DNA of 48,087 bases from a virus. Within the stretch, counting starts at the first letter, position 1. Each line of letters starts with the position of its first letter. Shown here in pieces: positions 1-7,077 of the stretch. The stretch spans positions 1 to 48,087 of the IMG/VR virus record IMGVR_UViG_3300036781_000289. One strand, written 5' to 3'. Position numbers and translations under genes: made by a program. A model generated the notes under the pieces. It had not been told where the DNA came from and did no database searches. It saw only the letters and a list, made by a program, of their open reading frames with translations.

Positions 1-14
1 GGGAAATGATATGA
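1..14 (+). CDS. 3' end of the gene that starts at 47733 (across the junction)
   Basis: If base 48087 is joined to base 1, the frame open at the right end continues as Gly-Glu-Met-Ile and stops at TGA 12-14. That stop overlaps the ATG at 11 as ATGA, the same coupling used throughout the early operon. The in-frame stop and the coupling are seen; circularity is inferred. Confidence 0.6.
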
Positions 15-307
15 AAAGTTGGCGCGTTGTTTTAGATTTTTTTGTTTATCATGCCGTTTCGGTTGATGAAGTTAGGGCATTACTACCAATAATTTTGGCG
101 AGTCACGAATCGCATGTTGATATTTTGCCGAAAGCGAGAATTACAGAACTTGACGAACAACAAGTGACAGAACACGTCATCGATGACAGTGTGAAATTAA
201 GTTCGCATTTAATGTCGATCGATCGAACACTTGTGCAGGAAAATCAAACCGAATGGGAAATTCCACTGCCAAGCGGAAACAAATTCGTTTGGGTAAAAAA
301 AGGATGA
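11..307 (+). CDS. Hypothetical early protein, 98 aa
   Basis: No family recognised. It is a soluble mixed alpha/beta protein with an acidic middle, no membrane segment and no cysteines. It begins at an ATG overlapping the TGA of the junction-spanning gene and ends at a TGA overlapping the next ATG (304), so it sits inside a translationally coupled chain. The position within the recombination/early operon is the only clue to its role. Confidence 0.75.
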   Translation: MKSWRVVLDFFVYHAVSVDEVRALLPIILASHESHVDILPKARITELDEQQVTEHVIDDSVKLSSHLMSIDRTLVQENQTEWEIPLPSGNKFVWVKKG

Positions 308-696
308 ACATTTATAAAGATTTTGATCCTAAATTGGCAGTGAAAAACCCTGGCAAAATAACAAATTTTATTTTGAATTTTTTGCCAAAACATATTGTTC
401 GTGAAGATGATTTTGAGTTTACTTTCAAGAAATGGCGAGGCGTTCATTATTTAGTTAATGTAAAAGACAAAAGATCGTGGCAAAAAAGAATTGCCGAACA
501 CGGGTGGAGTTTCAACAATAGAGAATTTTTATATGAGTTAAGAAGTGGCAATAAGGTTATTTATCAAATAACGGTTGAAATGATTGAATTAGCAGTTTCA
601 AAATCAGCCGTTTTTTATGAAATTTATAAGCGGTTAGGTTATTCGAGTGACGGTGCAGCACGAAAAGTAAAAGAAATGTTGGAAGATAGAGTATGA
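304..696 (+). CDS. Hypothetical early protein, 130 aa
   Basis: The frame is open from 253, but the ATG at 304 makes an exact ATGA overlap with the preceding stop and is the better start. The product is basic and begins MNIYKDFDPK. The C-terminal part (SKSAVFYEIYKRLGYSSDGA, then a charged helix) could be a small helical DNA-binding region, but no clear HTH is recognised. It ends in an ATGA overlap with the gene at 693. Confidence 0.75.
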   Translation: MNIYKDFDPKLAVKNPGKITNFILNFLPKHIVREDDFEFTFKKWRGVHYLVNVKDKRSWQKRIAEHGWSFNNREFLYELRSGNKVIYQITVEMIELAVSKSAVFYEIYKRLGYSSDGAARKVKEMLEDRV

Positions 697-1118
697 AAAA
701 ATTGATTAAAGATTATTCGACAACAATTTCAGCAACACGCACGATTGGCGAAATTCAAGAACTTTTGGCCAAAAATGGCGCGCGTGGTATTGCGACAAAT
801 TACGATGAAGAAGGAAAAGTCACGGATGTTTTTTTCAAACTTATCGTCGATAAAAAAGAAGTTGCGTTCAAATTGCCGGCAAAAACCGACAAAATCAATG
901 CCGGAATAGAAAAAGCCGGTTTACGAATTCGATCGAATCCGGAAGATGTCGCATGGCGAATTTGCAAATCGTGGCTCGAAGCACAAATCACGCTTATAAA
1001 TCTTGACCAGGCGAAAATGGAAGAAGTGTTTTTGCCTTATTTGATTGTCGGTAAAAACAAAACGCTTTATGAAGCGATGAAGGAAAAGCAATTTTTATTG
1101 CCTGGCGAAAGTGAATAA
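693..1118 (+). CDS. Conserved phage hypothetical protein, 141 aa
   Basis: The N-terminal pattern (MKKLIKDYSTTISATRTIGE, then IQELLAKNGARGI and a V-x-D-V-F-F-K strand) recurs, as far as I recall, in hypothetical proteins of many environmental phages; no function is known to me. A short Trp/Arg-rich helix around residues 85-95 (EDVAWRICKSWLEAQ) is typical of that group. It overlaps the previous stop by ATGA and is followed immediately by the gene at 1119. Confidence 0.75.
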   Translation: MKKLIKDYSTTISATRTIGEIQELLAKNGARGIATNYDEEGKVTDVFFKLIVDKKEVAFKLPAKTDKINAGIEKAGLRIRSNPEDVAWRICKSWLEAQITLINLDQAKMEEVFLPYLIVGKNKTLYEAMKEKQFLLPGESE

Positions 1119-1385
1119 ATGAAAACTTTTTGCAACATTTGTAAACAAATGCACGATAACAGAGTGATGTGTCCAGAAAAGGCAACCGCTTTCAAAGAAG
1201 CGCAAGTCATGGATATTTGGATGACCGAAGATGTCGCGGAAGCATTAAAAGAATCTGACATGGAATTTATGCAATTAACTTCAAAAATGCAAAGAGTATT
1301 GCATAAAGTTTGGTTCAAATCTCATCAACGAGCATTGACAAATGCAGCGAGAGTGCAACGTGGGGAAAATATTTATGAACACTGA
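1119..1385 (+). CDS. Small protein with N-terminal Cys motif, 88 aa
   Basis: The N-terminus has C5-x2-C8 and a further Cys at 18 (CNICKQMHDNRVMC), suggesting a small zinc-binding knuckle, perhaps with the His between them. The rest is predicted alpha-helical and ends basic. It abuts the previous stop (TAA at 1116-1118) and overlaps the 48-residue gene at 1375 by 11 bases. One of an unusual number of small Cys-pair proteins here. Function unknown. Confidence 0.7.
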   Translation: MKTFCNICKQMHDNRVMCPEKATAFKEAQVMDIWMTEDVAEALKESDMEFMQLTSKMQRVLHKVWFKSHQRALTNAARVQRGENIYEH

Positions 1386-1521
1386 AAAAGATTTGATGTC
1401 ATTCGAAGAAGCGAAGCAATATTTGATTACTGCCGGCTACAGAATGGAAGAATTTTCAACGTGGGATGATACGTCAATTCGAGTTTTTGCGACCGATCAG
1501 AAAGCGAGAAAAACACAATGA
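1375..1521 (+). CDS. Small hypothetical protein, 48 aa
   Basis: ATG at 1375, TGA at 1519-1521. The product (MNTEKDLMSFEEAKQYLITA, continuing to FATDQKARKTQ) has a helix with the sequence logic of a helix-turn-helix opening (SFEEAKQYLITAGY), but it is too short to call a domain. It fills the gap between 1385 and 1518, and its stop makes an ATGA overlap with the next start, which supports its reality. Confidence 0.6.
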   Translation: MNTEKDLMSFEEAKQYLITAGYRMEEFSTWDDTSIRVFATDQKARKTQ

Positions 1522-1850
1522 CAATAAGGGAATTATCAGACAGAATAATGCTTAAAGGAAATGATAAACTCGGCGATCCGAAACCTTATGCGGCATGGAA
1601 GGCTTTACATAATCGAATCATGCCAGAAGAATTTGATCCGGAATTCAATAGTGTTTTTTGGAATAGTATAAGTCAAGAATTCAATTTGATTTCTGCAACT
1701 TTTTTTGCCAGGACATTGATTGCTCTTGGAGAAAAAAACGTCAGGATGAAAGCTAAAAAAAATCTTGAAATCGCTGAAAGAATAGAAAATGACGATAGGG
1801 TCGACGATCTTGTTTGGGAAGAAATAAAGCAAATTTTGTCTTTTGAATAA
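1518..1850 (+). CDS. Hypothetical early protein, 110 aa
   Basis: Predicted mostly helical, with no recognised domain. The C-terminal 40 residues are strongly charged (KAKKNLEIAERIENDDRVDD), likely a coiled or amphipathic helix. It starts in an ATGA overlap with the 48-aa gene and is followed after 2 bases by the gene at 1853. Confidence 0.7.
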   Translation: MTIRELSDRIMLKGNDKLGDPKPYAAWKALHNRIMPEEFDPEFNSVFWNSISQEFNLISATFFARTLIALGEKNVRMKAKKNLEIAERIENDDRVDDLVWEEIKQILSFE

Positions 1851-1852
1851 AT

Positions 1853-2032
1853 ATGAGTCAAAGTGAATTTGAAAAACATAGAGGTCATCAAACGTTGCCA
1901 CCGGAAATTCATCAAAAGATGATTAACCTTATAAAAACGTTGTGGTTTTGGTGTTTCAACGAAAAAATTGATTACGAATTCGCAGAAAAATTGTCTTTTT
2001 TTATCGCAACATTGCAAGAAAAAGCAAAATGA
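1853..2032 (+). CDS. Small hypothetical protein, 59 aa
   Basis: ATG at 1853, TGA at 2030-2032. The middle is aromatic-rich (IKTLWFWCFNEKIDYEF) and the whole protein looks helical; this may be an amphipathic helix rather than a true membrane segment. It ends in an ATGA overlap with the excisionase-like gene. Confidence 0.6.
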   Translation: MSQSEFEKHRGHQTLPPEIHQKMINLIKTLWFWCFNEKIDYEFAEKLSFFIATLQEKAK

Positions 2033-2223
2033 CTAACGAAGAAATAGAAAATTTACCGGAAATATTGATCTTATCCGAAGTGGCCGGAATAATCGGAAAA
2101 TCGCCATTGACGATCAAACGGTGGGGGAAACGTGGTAAATTGCATCCGATCCGGTTGCCATTTCGCGGCGATCGCCGGTATTTCAAAAAAGAAGTTTTGA
2201 GTTATTTTTTATTAAACGTATGA
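2029..2223 (+). CDS. MerR/excisionase-type HTH DNA-binding protein, 64 aa
   Basis: The whole protein is a winged-helix HTH of the MerR/excisionase (HTH_17) kind: LSEVAGIIGKSPLTIKRWGK is the HTH, followed by the GKLHPIRLPFRGDRRYFKKE wing, where the R-x-G-x-R-R-Y-F signature is typical. Members act as excisionases or small transcription regulators. With no integrase visible, a regulatory or DNA-architecture role is more likely. ATGA overlaps with both neighbours. Confidence 0.85.
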   Translation: MTNEEIENLPEILILSEVAGIIGKSPLTIKRWGKRGKLHPIRLPFRGDRRYFKKEVLSYFLLNV

Positions 2224-3161
2224 ACAAGAACGACGACACAATCACCGTGACCGGAATGGCTTTGCCACACGACACAAAAGACATGAAAGAATTGCTTGCG
2301 TTCAATTCTTTTTTGATGCAAAATCCGAAACTTTATCACATCGATCGCGATGAAGCGATGAAAATATTTCGTGACGAACGCGACAAAATCCAAAAAGCGG
2401 AAAGTGGTCACGTTATTTATAAAGACATCAAAGATTGGTACAACCCCGAAATTGATTACGGCGAACTTCTCGAAAAAATACGTTGGACGCAAAACACGAT
2501 GACAAGATACAGTCATCACGATCCGATCGAATTTCCACTTGACCATGTGATGCTTTTGGACCATGCCGATCGGTGGGATGTTCCAGGCGAAAAAATTGGC
2601 AAACAACAAATGTTTCAATTTTGGAATCGTCAATTCAATGATGAATTGGCCAAAGTTTTCAAAAAATGGAAACCGAAACTTATTCTTGACGTTTGTGCCG
2701 GTGACGGCCGATTGGCGCAACTCATGGCGCGACGCGGTTTGAACGTCAAAGCGGTCGACAATTATTCGTGGGAATTTGAAAAACGATATTTTGACGTTGA
2801 AAAAATGGATTATCGTGATGCGCTTGCGTTATATAAACCCGACGTTGTTGTCGGTTGTTGGATGAATTTGAACACGGATTATACACCGGATTTTCGCAAA
2901 ACCGATTCGGTCAAGCATTACATGATGATCGGGGAGGGTGACGGCGGTTGCACCGGTGGCAATTGGGAAGAACGACCAGGGTGGAATTTGGAATGGTGGA
3001 ATAAAGCATCGCATTTTTCGATCAGTCGAAGCGATATGTTGACGTTTAGTTATAAAGGCGCGCTCGATATGTTCGGCATGATGCACCATTCGTCCGTCTG
3101 CAGTTTTTCTCGAATCGATGACAAAAATACAGAAACAATCGGCGATTCAAGTCGCCGGTGA
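2220..3161 (+). CDS. SAM-dependent methyltransferase-fold protein, 313 aa
   Basis: Residues about 153-170 (LILDVCAGDGRLAQLMARRG) match the glycine-rich motif I of Rossmann-type SAM methyltransferases. Motif II is plausible at VKAVDN and a motif IV-like strand at DVVVGCWMNLN. The N-terminal 120 residues are helical and unrecognised. It lacks the DPPY/NPPY motif of DNA N6/N4 methyltransferases and a PC motif, so the substrate is unknown (DNA, RNA or protein). Its 3' end overlaps the next gene by 44 bases. Confidence 0.75.
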   Translation: MNKNDDTITVTGMALPHDTKDMKELLAFNSFLMQNPKLYHIDRDEAMKIFRDERDKIQKAESGHVIYKDIKDWYNPEIDYGELLEKIRWTQNTMTRYSHHDPIEFPLDHVMLLDHADRWDVPGEKIGKQQMFQFWNRQFNDELAKVFKKWKPKLILDVCAGDGRLAQLMARRGLNVKAVDNYSWEFEKRYFDVEKMDYRDALALYKPDVVVGCWMNLNTDYTPDFRKTDSVKHYMMIGEGDGGCTGGNWEERPGWNLEWWNKASHFSISRSDMLTFSYKGALDMFGMMHHSSVCSFSRIDDKNTETIGDSSRR

Positions 3162-3438
3162 ACAACCGAAAGAGGGTGGCCGGTATCAATTTCGTGACGG
3201 ATGCTATTTTGTTTGTCAAAGTGTAAACACAACTATGTGGTCAATGGGTGGTTTTGAAGTTGAGGCATCATTTGTTTTGATTCAAAATTATGCGACCGAT
3301 GAAGATTTGGGATACACAACAAAAGCGATGATGGATAAATTCGCCGGACACCGGAACATGGAGAAGATCGATGTGCATATCAGCAAATTTACCGGTTGTC
3401 GCATCGATGTCAAACTTGTTTTCGATCAACGAGGCTAA
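3118..3438 (+). CDS. Hypothetical protein, 106 aa
   Basis: Overlaps the methyltransferase gene by 44 bases in another frame. After a short N-terminus it reads as a beta-rich small domain (EGGRYQFRDGCYFVCQSVN, FEVEASFVLIQ). No family recognised. The codon style matches the neighbours. An ATG closer to the methyltransferase stop is not available, so the overlap seems real. Confidence 0.6.
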   Translation: MTKIQKQSAIQVAGEQPKEGGRYQFRDGCYFVCQSVNTTMWSMGGFEVEASFVLIQNYATDEDLGYTTKAMMDKFAGHRNMEKIDVHISKFTGCRIDVKLVFDQRG

Positions 3439-3652
3439 ACCGTGTCGCGATCATGTCGCACAATTTATCATTTACGACATGAAACCAGCCACGAAACCCG
3501 ACGCTAAAATCGTCAAACTTGAAAAGACTTTTCACGGAAATTGGTTTGACGACTTGTGGTTCAGTGATAGTGTGCGTAACTCACGCACGGAAATTTTGAA
3601 GTTTTCACGGCATTTGGTGACTTCATTAGCCCATAATATTATTTGTGCGTAA
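3407..3652 (+). CDS. Hypothetical protein, 81 aa (start uncertain)
   Basis: The frame opens at 3371, with candidate starts at 3371, 3407 and 3480. 3407 gives a 32-base overlap with the preceding gene. No domain recognised. The middle contains a 6-bp inverted repeat GTGCGT/ACGCAC (3572-3588), and GTGCGTAA recurs at 3645-3652. The C-terminal region also contains a possible promoter for the next gene, so this reading frame may be less solid than its neighbours. Confidence 0.45.
   Translation: MSNLFSINEAKPCRDHVAQFIIYDMKPATKPDAKIVKLEKTFHGNWFDDLWFSDSVRNSRTEILKFSRHLVTSLAHNIICA
3614..3642 (+). promoter_or_regulatory. Possible sigma70 promoter before the FtsL-like gene
   Basis: TTGGTG (3614-3619) and TATTAT (3637-3642) are separated by 17 bases, 27 bases upstream of the ATG at 3670. 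The -35 box is imperfect. It lies inside the end of the preceding reading frame. Confidence 0.35.
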
Positions 3653-3669
3653 AATGTTATTATGAAGAA

Positions 3670-3918
3670 ATGCGAATTGTCCTTATTTTGTTACTTGCAA
3701 CCGTGATGCTTTTGAAAGGATTGTATATTTATTTGATTAACGATTTGGCAACCGGCGGTGATTACGATCTCGTCCATTTACAAAGCGAAGTCAAGCAATA
3801 TAGAATTGAGAATATGACACTATTTGACGAATATTTACACGATGCAGCGCTTACGACCATAAATCAAAAGGCACGCGCTCAAGGGTACGTTGACGCAAAT
3901 GTCATTTATTTACAATGA
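3670..3918 (+). CDS. FtsL/DivIC-like single-pass septum protein homologue, 82 aa
   Basis: A short N-terminus leads directly into one membrane segment (RIVLILLLATVMLLKGLYIY, residues 2-21). This is followed by a heptad-like coiled coil (LQSEVKQYRIENMTLFDEYL) and a C-terminus INQKARAQGYVDANVIYLQ. This order (TM, coiled coil, 'A-x-x-x-G-[YF]-V...-V-I-Y-L' tail) is the architecture of FtsL/FtsB/DivIC divisome proteins. Start chosen at 3670 because it puts the TM at the N-terminus; 3643 is an alternative. It could interfere with or use host septation, or simply be a host-derived membrane protein. Overlaps the next gene by ATGA. Confidence 0.6.
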   Translation: MRIVLILLLATVMLLKGLYIYLINDLATGGDYDLVHLQSEVKQYRIENMTLFDEYLHDAALTTINQKARAQGYVDANVIYLQ

Positions 3919-4094
3919 AGAAATTACGTCACAAATTAGCGATTTTCTTTTTATGGCTCGCGCACAAAACCGAACCCGATTGGGTGTCAGAAGTCGCAGC
4001 CGTTTCCGGAACAACGATCACGTTGAAGTCAAATAATCCCTGGGTGCAAACCGGCGATGCCGTTATTATTAAACATGCCAAGAAAAAAAATTGA
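3915..4094 (+). CDS. Small protein, 59 aa, possible membrane-associated N-terminus
   Basis: ATG at 3915 (ATGA overlap), TGA at 4092-4094. It begins MKKLRHKLAIFFLWLAHKTE, a basic start plus a short hydrophobic stretch. This is followed by a beta-rich region (VSEVAAVSGTTITLKSNNPW) resembling a small barrel or SH3-like turn pattern. It lies next to the FtsL-like gene. Function unknown. Confidence 0.55.
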   Translation: MKKLRHKLAIFFLWLAHKTEPDWVSEVAAVSGTTITLKSNNPWVQTGDAVIIKHAKKKN

Positions 4095-4413
4095 AAAATT
4101 AACCAATCATCCACCAAAGCAAAATTTGACCTGGCAACAAGGGTTCTTATATTTGCATTATCAAATAAATATGATCGGTGGCAAAGTAAACGAAATCATT
4201 GATATTCTCAATGGTGAAGTTATTTCCGTGCCGGCAAGTGATGTCAGTGTTGTTCAAATGCCGCCAAACGCATCGATGCGCGACAAAGAAATTGTCAAAC
4301 ACGTTCTCACGGTCGCAACCGAAGAAATCCGGCAAGATGTGGTCAAATTAACCGAAGCGCTCGAAGCCGCCGGTGTTAAGGATTTTCAAGTCGAGAAAAT
4401 TCAAGTACAATAA
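4075..4413 (+). CDS. Hypothetical protein, 112 aa
   Basis: Start at 4075 (MPRKKIEKL) preferred over 4057 because it shortens the overlap with the preceding gene to 20 bases. No domain recognised. The sequence is helical with a Met/Asn patch in the middle and an acidic, coiled C-terminus (EEIRQDVVKLTEALEAAGVK). Confidence 0.65.
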   Translation: MPRKKIEKLTNHPPKQNLTWQQGFLYLHYQINMIGGKVNEIIDILNGEVISVPASDVSVVQMPPNASMRDKEIVKHVLTVATEEIRQDVVKLTEALEAAGVKDFQVEKIQVQ

Positions 4414-4417
4414 AACC

Positions 4418-4609
4418 ATGAAATCAAGCAATACTCCCCATGAACGATTGCGACATCAGTTCGGTTTGCATAAAGAGAACAAACACATTAAAAAAGTAGT
4501 TACTCATAGTCTCGCGCATCCGGAAGCACATCATACCAAACACTCGGCACGAATCACGCATCATTCATCGGCGAGTTCGCACAATGCAGCGCATCATAGT
4601 AAAAGATGA
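4418..4609 (+). CDS. Histidine-rich small protein, 63 aa
   Basis: ATG at 4418. About a fifth of the residues are His, clustered in the second half (SLAHPEAHHTKHSARITHHS and following AAHHSKR), with Lys/Arg and Ser. Such a composition suggests metal (Zn/Ni) or nucleic-acid binding, or an unstructured tail. No family recognised. Ends in an ATGA overlap with the next gene. An in-frame upstream ATG at 4373 would add 15 residues overlapping the previous gene. Confidence 0.6.
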   Translation: MKSSNTPHERLRHQFGLHKENKHIKKVVTHSLAHPEAHHTKHSARITHHSSASSHNAAHHSKR

Positions 4610-4872
4610 TATTTCCATCAACATTACCAATTGAAAACGTTTTTTGGATTGCTTTTTGCATCGGTTTCGCCGGTTTTATTTTGGGTATGATCGTTTTCGA
4701 TCGGACCTCACGCGATTACGAAACAGATTTCGGCGTGTTATGCACCAAAACCCGACATTTCTTCCCAACACCGGAACGGATCAAAGGTAAATTGTCCGAA
4801 GAAGTGTATTGTTTTTGTGGCAATGAGGTCATGGAACTTAACCCAAAAGGTTATTACATAATCAAAGAATGA
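4606..4872 (+). CDS. Membrane protein with N-terminal TM, 88 aa
   Basis: Residues about 11-31 (VFWIAFCIGFAGFILGMIVF) form one clear membrane span. The following soluble part has Cys at CTKTRHFF and VYCFCGNE, which could form a small metal site. ATGA overlaps with both neighbours. Function unknown. Confidence 0.65.
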   Translation: MIFPSTLPIENVFWIAFCIGFAGFILGMIVFDRTSRDYETDFGVLCTKTRHFFPTPERIKGKLSEEVYCFCGNEVMELNPKGYYIIKE

Positions 4873-5513
4873 TAATTGAAAAAACAAGTCCGTCTGACCT
4901 CGAAACGTATTCGTATTGTCCGTATTGTTGGTTTCTCAAACATGACGGTCATCGCCAGGCACCGACCGAAGCCATGAAGTTCGGCACTCGACTTCATTCT
5001 GCAGTAAAGAAATATCATCGTGACGGTGAATTTCTCTTTGCCGAAGATTTGCAAGAATATCTTGATTTGTATATGGAACAAAACACGCGCGATTTTGAAA
5101 CGTGCGAAGAAATGTGGGAAGTACCGCTTTTTGATACTGGCATTTTATTCCGGATGAAACTTGATCTTGTCAAAGACGATGCACTTACCGAACATAAAAC
5201 GTCAGCGCGTCCGTATTCGCAAGCATATGTCGACACACTTCGCCAATTGACTGCATATTCGTGGGCATGGGGTCAACTTTATTTGCAACGTGAAAAAGAA
5301 ATAAAAGTTAATGTTTTTTTAACAAATCCGCAACCGGAAGATGAATTGATCCAAACTTTTATAACGCATCGAACGGCTGCCGATTGGCAAATTTGGGAAC
5401 AATGGGTGCGTTTGCAATTGCGCGGGATCGAACAAGACGAATTTGAACCAAACCCGAAAGGCAGGTTTCACAATTTTCCAGAGTGTCCTTTTTACAAAGA
5501 AACTGAACTATGA
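4869..5513 (+). CDS. PD-(D/E)XK nuclease (RecB/Cas4-like), 214 aa
   Basis: Shows the ordered signature of the PDDEXK_1 family: an N-terminal S-x-x-D-L-E-T-Y-x-x-C-P strand/helix, F-G-T-R-L-H-S-A (motif with catalytic His), R-M-K-L-D-L-V (motif II Asp), T-E-H-K-T-S (motif III E-x-K) and the Q-x-x-x-Y helix (RQLTAYSWAW). Cys at CPYC (17, 20) and ECPFYK near the end could allow a Cas4-like Fe-S cluster, but the spacing is incomplete. Probably an exonuclease working with the Rad52-like annealing protein. Last gene of the compact early operon. Confidence 0.85.
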   Translation: MIIEKTSPSDLETYSYCPYCWFLKHDGHRQAPTEAMKFGTRLHSAVKKYHRDGEFLFAEDLQEYLDLYMEQNTRDFETCEEMWEVPLFDTGILFRMKLDLVKDDALTEHKTSARPYSQAYVDTLRQLTAYSWAWGQLYLQREKEIKVNVFLTNPQPEDELIQTFITHRTAADWQIWEQWVRLQLRGIEQDEFEPNPKGRFHNFPECPFYKETEL

Positions 5514-5526
5514 TAATCTAAACATG

Positions 5527-5538
5527 AAAGGAGGTGAT
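5527..5538 (+). promoter_or_regulatory. Consensus Shine-Dalgarno site
   Basis: AAAGGAGGTGAT is fully complementary to the bacterial 16S 3' tail and fixes the start of the next gene at 5543, not at the ATG at 5539, which stops after two codons. Such perfect sites are rare in this window, where most starts lack any. Confidence 0.85.
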
Positions 5539-5542
5539 ATGA

Positions 5543-5827
5543 ATGGATAACACACCAAACGAAGTAAAGGATTTTTTAGAGCTCGTTAAAGCTCTCGGTG
5601 AAGCCGTTGAAAACAGTTTGCCGGAAGAAAAGTATTATCTCGAAGAATATTTGCAACAGAAATACAATATTCCGCCAATGGCATCGACAACGACAAATGC
5701 CGCGCCGACCGATCCGAACGCAAGTGGAAGTGATGCAGTTGCAAATCCTGCAAGTGCCGACACAACAACACCAGCAAATCCAAATCCAGGCGAAACGCCA
5801 ACCGACCCGAATAATCCAACGGGTTAA
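5543..5827 (+). CDS. Acidic helix plus Pro/Thr/Asn-rich tail protein, 94 aa
   Basis: The N-terminal 45 residues form a charged helical segment (EVKDFLELVKALGEAVENSL). The remainder is low-complexity Pro-Thr-Asn-Ala (TTPANPNPGETPTDPNNPTG), likely unstructured. Strong RBS. No family recognised; it could be a scaffold- or decoration-like accessory protein, but it is not in the structural cluster. Confidence 0.7.
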   Translation: MDNTPNEVKDFLELVKALGEAVENSLPEEKYYLEEYLQQKYNIPPMASTTTNAAPTDPNASGSDAVANPASADTTTPANPNPGETPTDPNNPTG

Positions 5828-5889
5828 TGATTTGCCAGTTGTCCGATTTTTTCGTACAACTGAGAGATCGTTAAAACTCCTCAATATGC

Positions 5890-5914
5890 TACACTTTAGA
5901 AAGAAAGGGGGTGA
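5890..5914 (+). promoter_or_regulatory. -10 element (TACACT) and strong RBS before 5924
   Basis: TGC-TACACT (5887-5895) looks like an extended -10 box, with no good -35. AAAGGGGGTGA (5904-5914) is a strong RBS with 9 bases to the ATG at 5924. Confidence 0.5.
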
Positions 5915-5923
5915 AAGCCTACT

Positions 5924-6175
5924 ATGGAAAAAGGTCACAAAGTTGTACTCGCTGCCGTTGCCGTTGGATTTTTTGCACTTGGTGCAATTACTCTGAACGT
6001 TAGGCAGAAAACGCAAGTTGTGGAAATTCCCGCGCCTACTCCGGTAGTCACGGTGTCACCTACTTCTTCGCCTTCTGCAACACCGAAATTCAGGACATCA
6101 AAAACCGTTGTTACTGTCACGACAGTTCCGACAAAAATTGGTACTCCTGCCGCTGCAACGAAAGCGTTAAGATAA
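5924..6175 (+). CDS. Single-pass membrane or exported Thr/Pro-rich protein, 83 aa
   Basis: A basic start (MEKGHK) is followed by a hydrophobic segment VVLAAVAVGFFALGAITL (signal anchor, residues 7-24) and then a Thr/Pro/Val-rich extracytoplasmic region (APTPVVTVSPTSSPSATP). No cleavage motif is obvious, so it is probably anchored. Monocistronic, with its own RBS and terminator. Could be an envelope-modifying or superinfection-type protein; no family recognised. Confidence 0.75.
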   Translation: MEKGHKVVLAAVAVGFFALGAITLNVRQKTQVVEIPAPTPVVTVSPTSSPSATPKFRTSKTVVTVTTVPTKIGTPAAATKALR

Positions 6176-6181
6176 AAGTAA

Positions 6182-6223
6182 CCGCTGATTGATTTCCTAC
6201 AAGGGGTTGGTCAGCGGCCTTTT
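6182..6223 (+). terminator. Probable Rho-independent terminator
   Basis: Stem CCGCTGA (6182-6188) with TCAGCGG (6211-6217), followed by CCTTTTATT. The loop is long (22 bases) but lies just after the stop at 6175. Confidence 0.55.
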
Positions 6224-6312
6224 ATTGGAAAAAACGAAAAAATCGTATAACCTCTAGTAAAAACTCATTGCATCGACAATCAGTTTTGTCTTATGTGGAC
6301 AACTTGTGCATA

Positions 6313-6341
6313 TTGCAAACCCAACAAAAACTTTGTATAGT
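6313..6341 (+). promoter_or_regulatory. Sigma70 promoter for the ParB-like gene (leaderless)
   Basis: TTGCAA (6313-6318), 17-base spacer, TATAGT (6336-6341). The predicted start of transcription coincides with the ATG at 6349, 7 bases after the -10 box. Confidence 0.6.
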
Positions 6342-6348
6342 TATGGTT

Positions 6349-7077
6349 ATGTTGCCAAAACGACTCGACACAGAACGCGGACATTGGGTTGCTAAAATAA
6401 CCGATCTTCTCAAGTGGGACAAAAACCCGCGCAATCACGATGACGCTGGACTTCTTCGCCTTAAAAAACAAATCTGCAGACTTGGAATTTATAAACCAAA
6501 CTTCGTTGACAATCAAGGTCAACAAGTAGGAGGCAATAAACGACTTCTCGCTTATAACGATCTCAACACAAACGAATTCACTTACAACGATGACAATGGC
6601 AATTCGGTCACGATTGATAAACGTGGTCAATTTGACGAATTGTGGATCAGTGAAGTTGCGTTCACCGAAGAAGGTGTGACACAAGAACAAATCAACGCCG
6701 GACAAAAACCACGATATAAAGCAATTCTTGACGGTCAAGAACAAGAAACGTGGTTTGAATCGATCGAACAAGCAATGATCGAATACGGAATTTCCGACAA
6801 TGACGAAATCGGATCATGGGATAAAAAAGCATTGCACGCACTCATTCAGCCACATAAACTCATTCCCCTTCCGATGTATCAAATCCAGGTCCAACCGGCA
6901 ATTTCGCTGCAAACGTTTTCGCAAAATCCAAACAAAATAACTGACACGCCGTCAAATCAGGAAATTGACCCGAACAAAGTTAAAAAAGAATTAAATGTGA
7001 AATGTCCGAAATGTGGTTTTGACTTCAAAGGCGATGAGGACGACATCGAAGTAAACAATGAATCCGCAAGCGCATAA
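6349..7077 (+). CDS. ParB/Srx-like domain protein with C-terminal CPKC, 242 aa
   Basis: The N-terminal part contains LLKWDKNPRNHDD, L-K-K-Q-I-x-x-x-G and G-G-N-K-R-L-L-A-Y. This is the layout of the ParB/Srx (N-P-R, G-G-x-R-x-x-A) domain often found beside phage DNA methyltransferases. The C-terminus has a single C-x2-C pair (VKCPKCGFDF). The start at 6349 is chosen because the promoter -10 lies 7 bases upstream; the frame is open from 6268. The 3' end overlaps the C5 methyltransferase by 20 bases, so the two are probably co-expressed. It may guide methylation or be a CTP-binding nuclease-like factor. Confidence 0.75.
   Translation: MLPKRLDTERGHWVAKITDLLKWDKNPRNHDDAGLLRLKKQICRLGIYKPNFVDNQGQQVGGNKRLLAYNDLNTNEFTYNDDNGNSVTIDKRGQFDELWISEVAFTEEGVTQEQINAGQKPRYKAILDGQEQETWFESIEQAMIEYGISDNDEIGSWDKKALHALIQPHKLIPLPMYQIQVQPAISLQTFSQNPNKITDTPSNQEIDPNKVKKELNVKCPKCGFDFKGDEDDIEVNNESASA

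Noticed and set aside
2202-2720. 172-residue minus-strand frame opposite the methyltransferase-fold gene
   Set aside because: Antisense shadow: low-complexity Phe/Val-rich translation, no start signals, and the plus frame is coupled on both sides.
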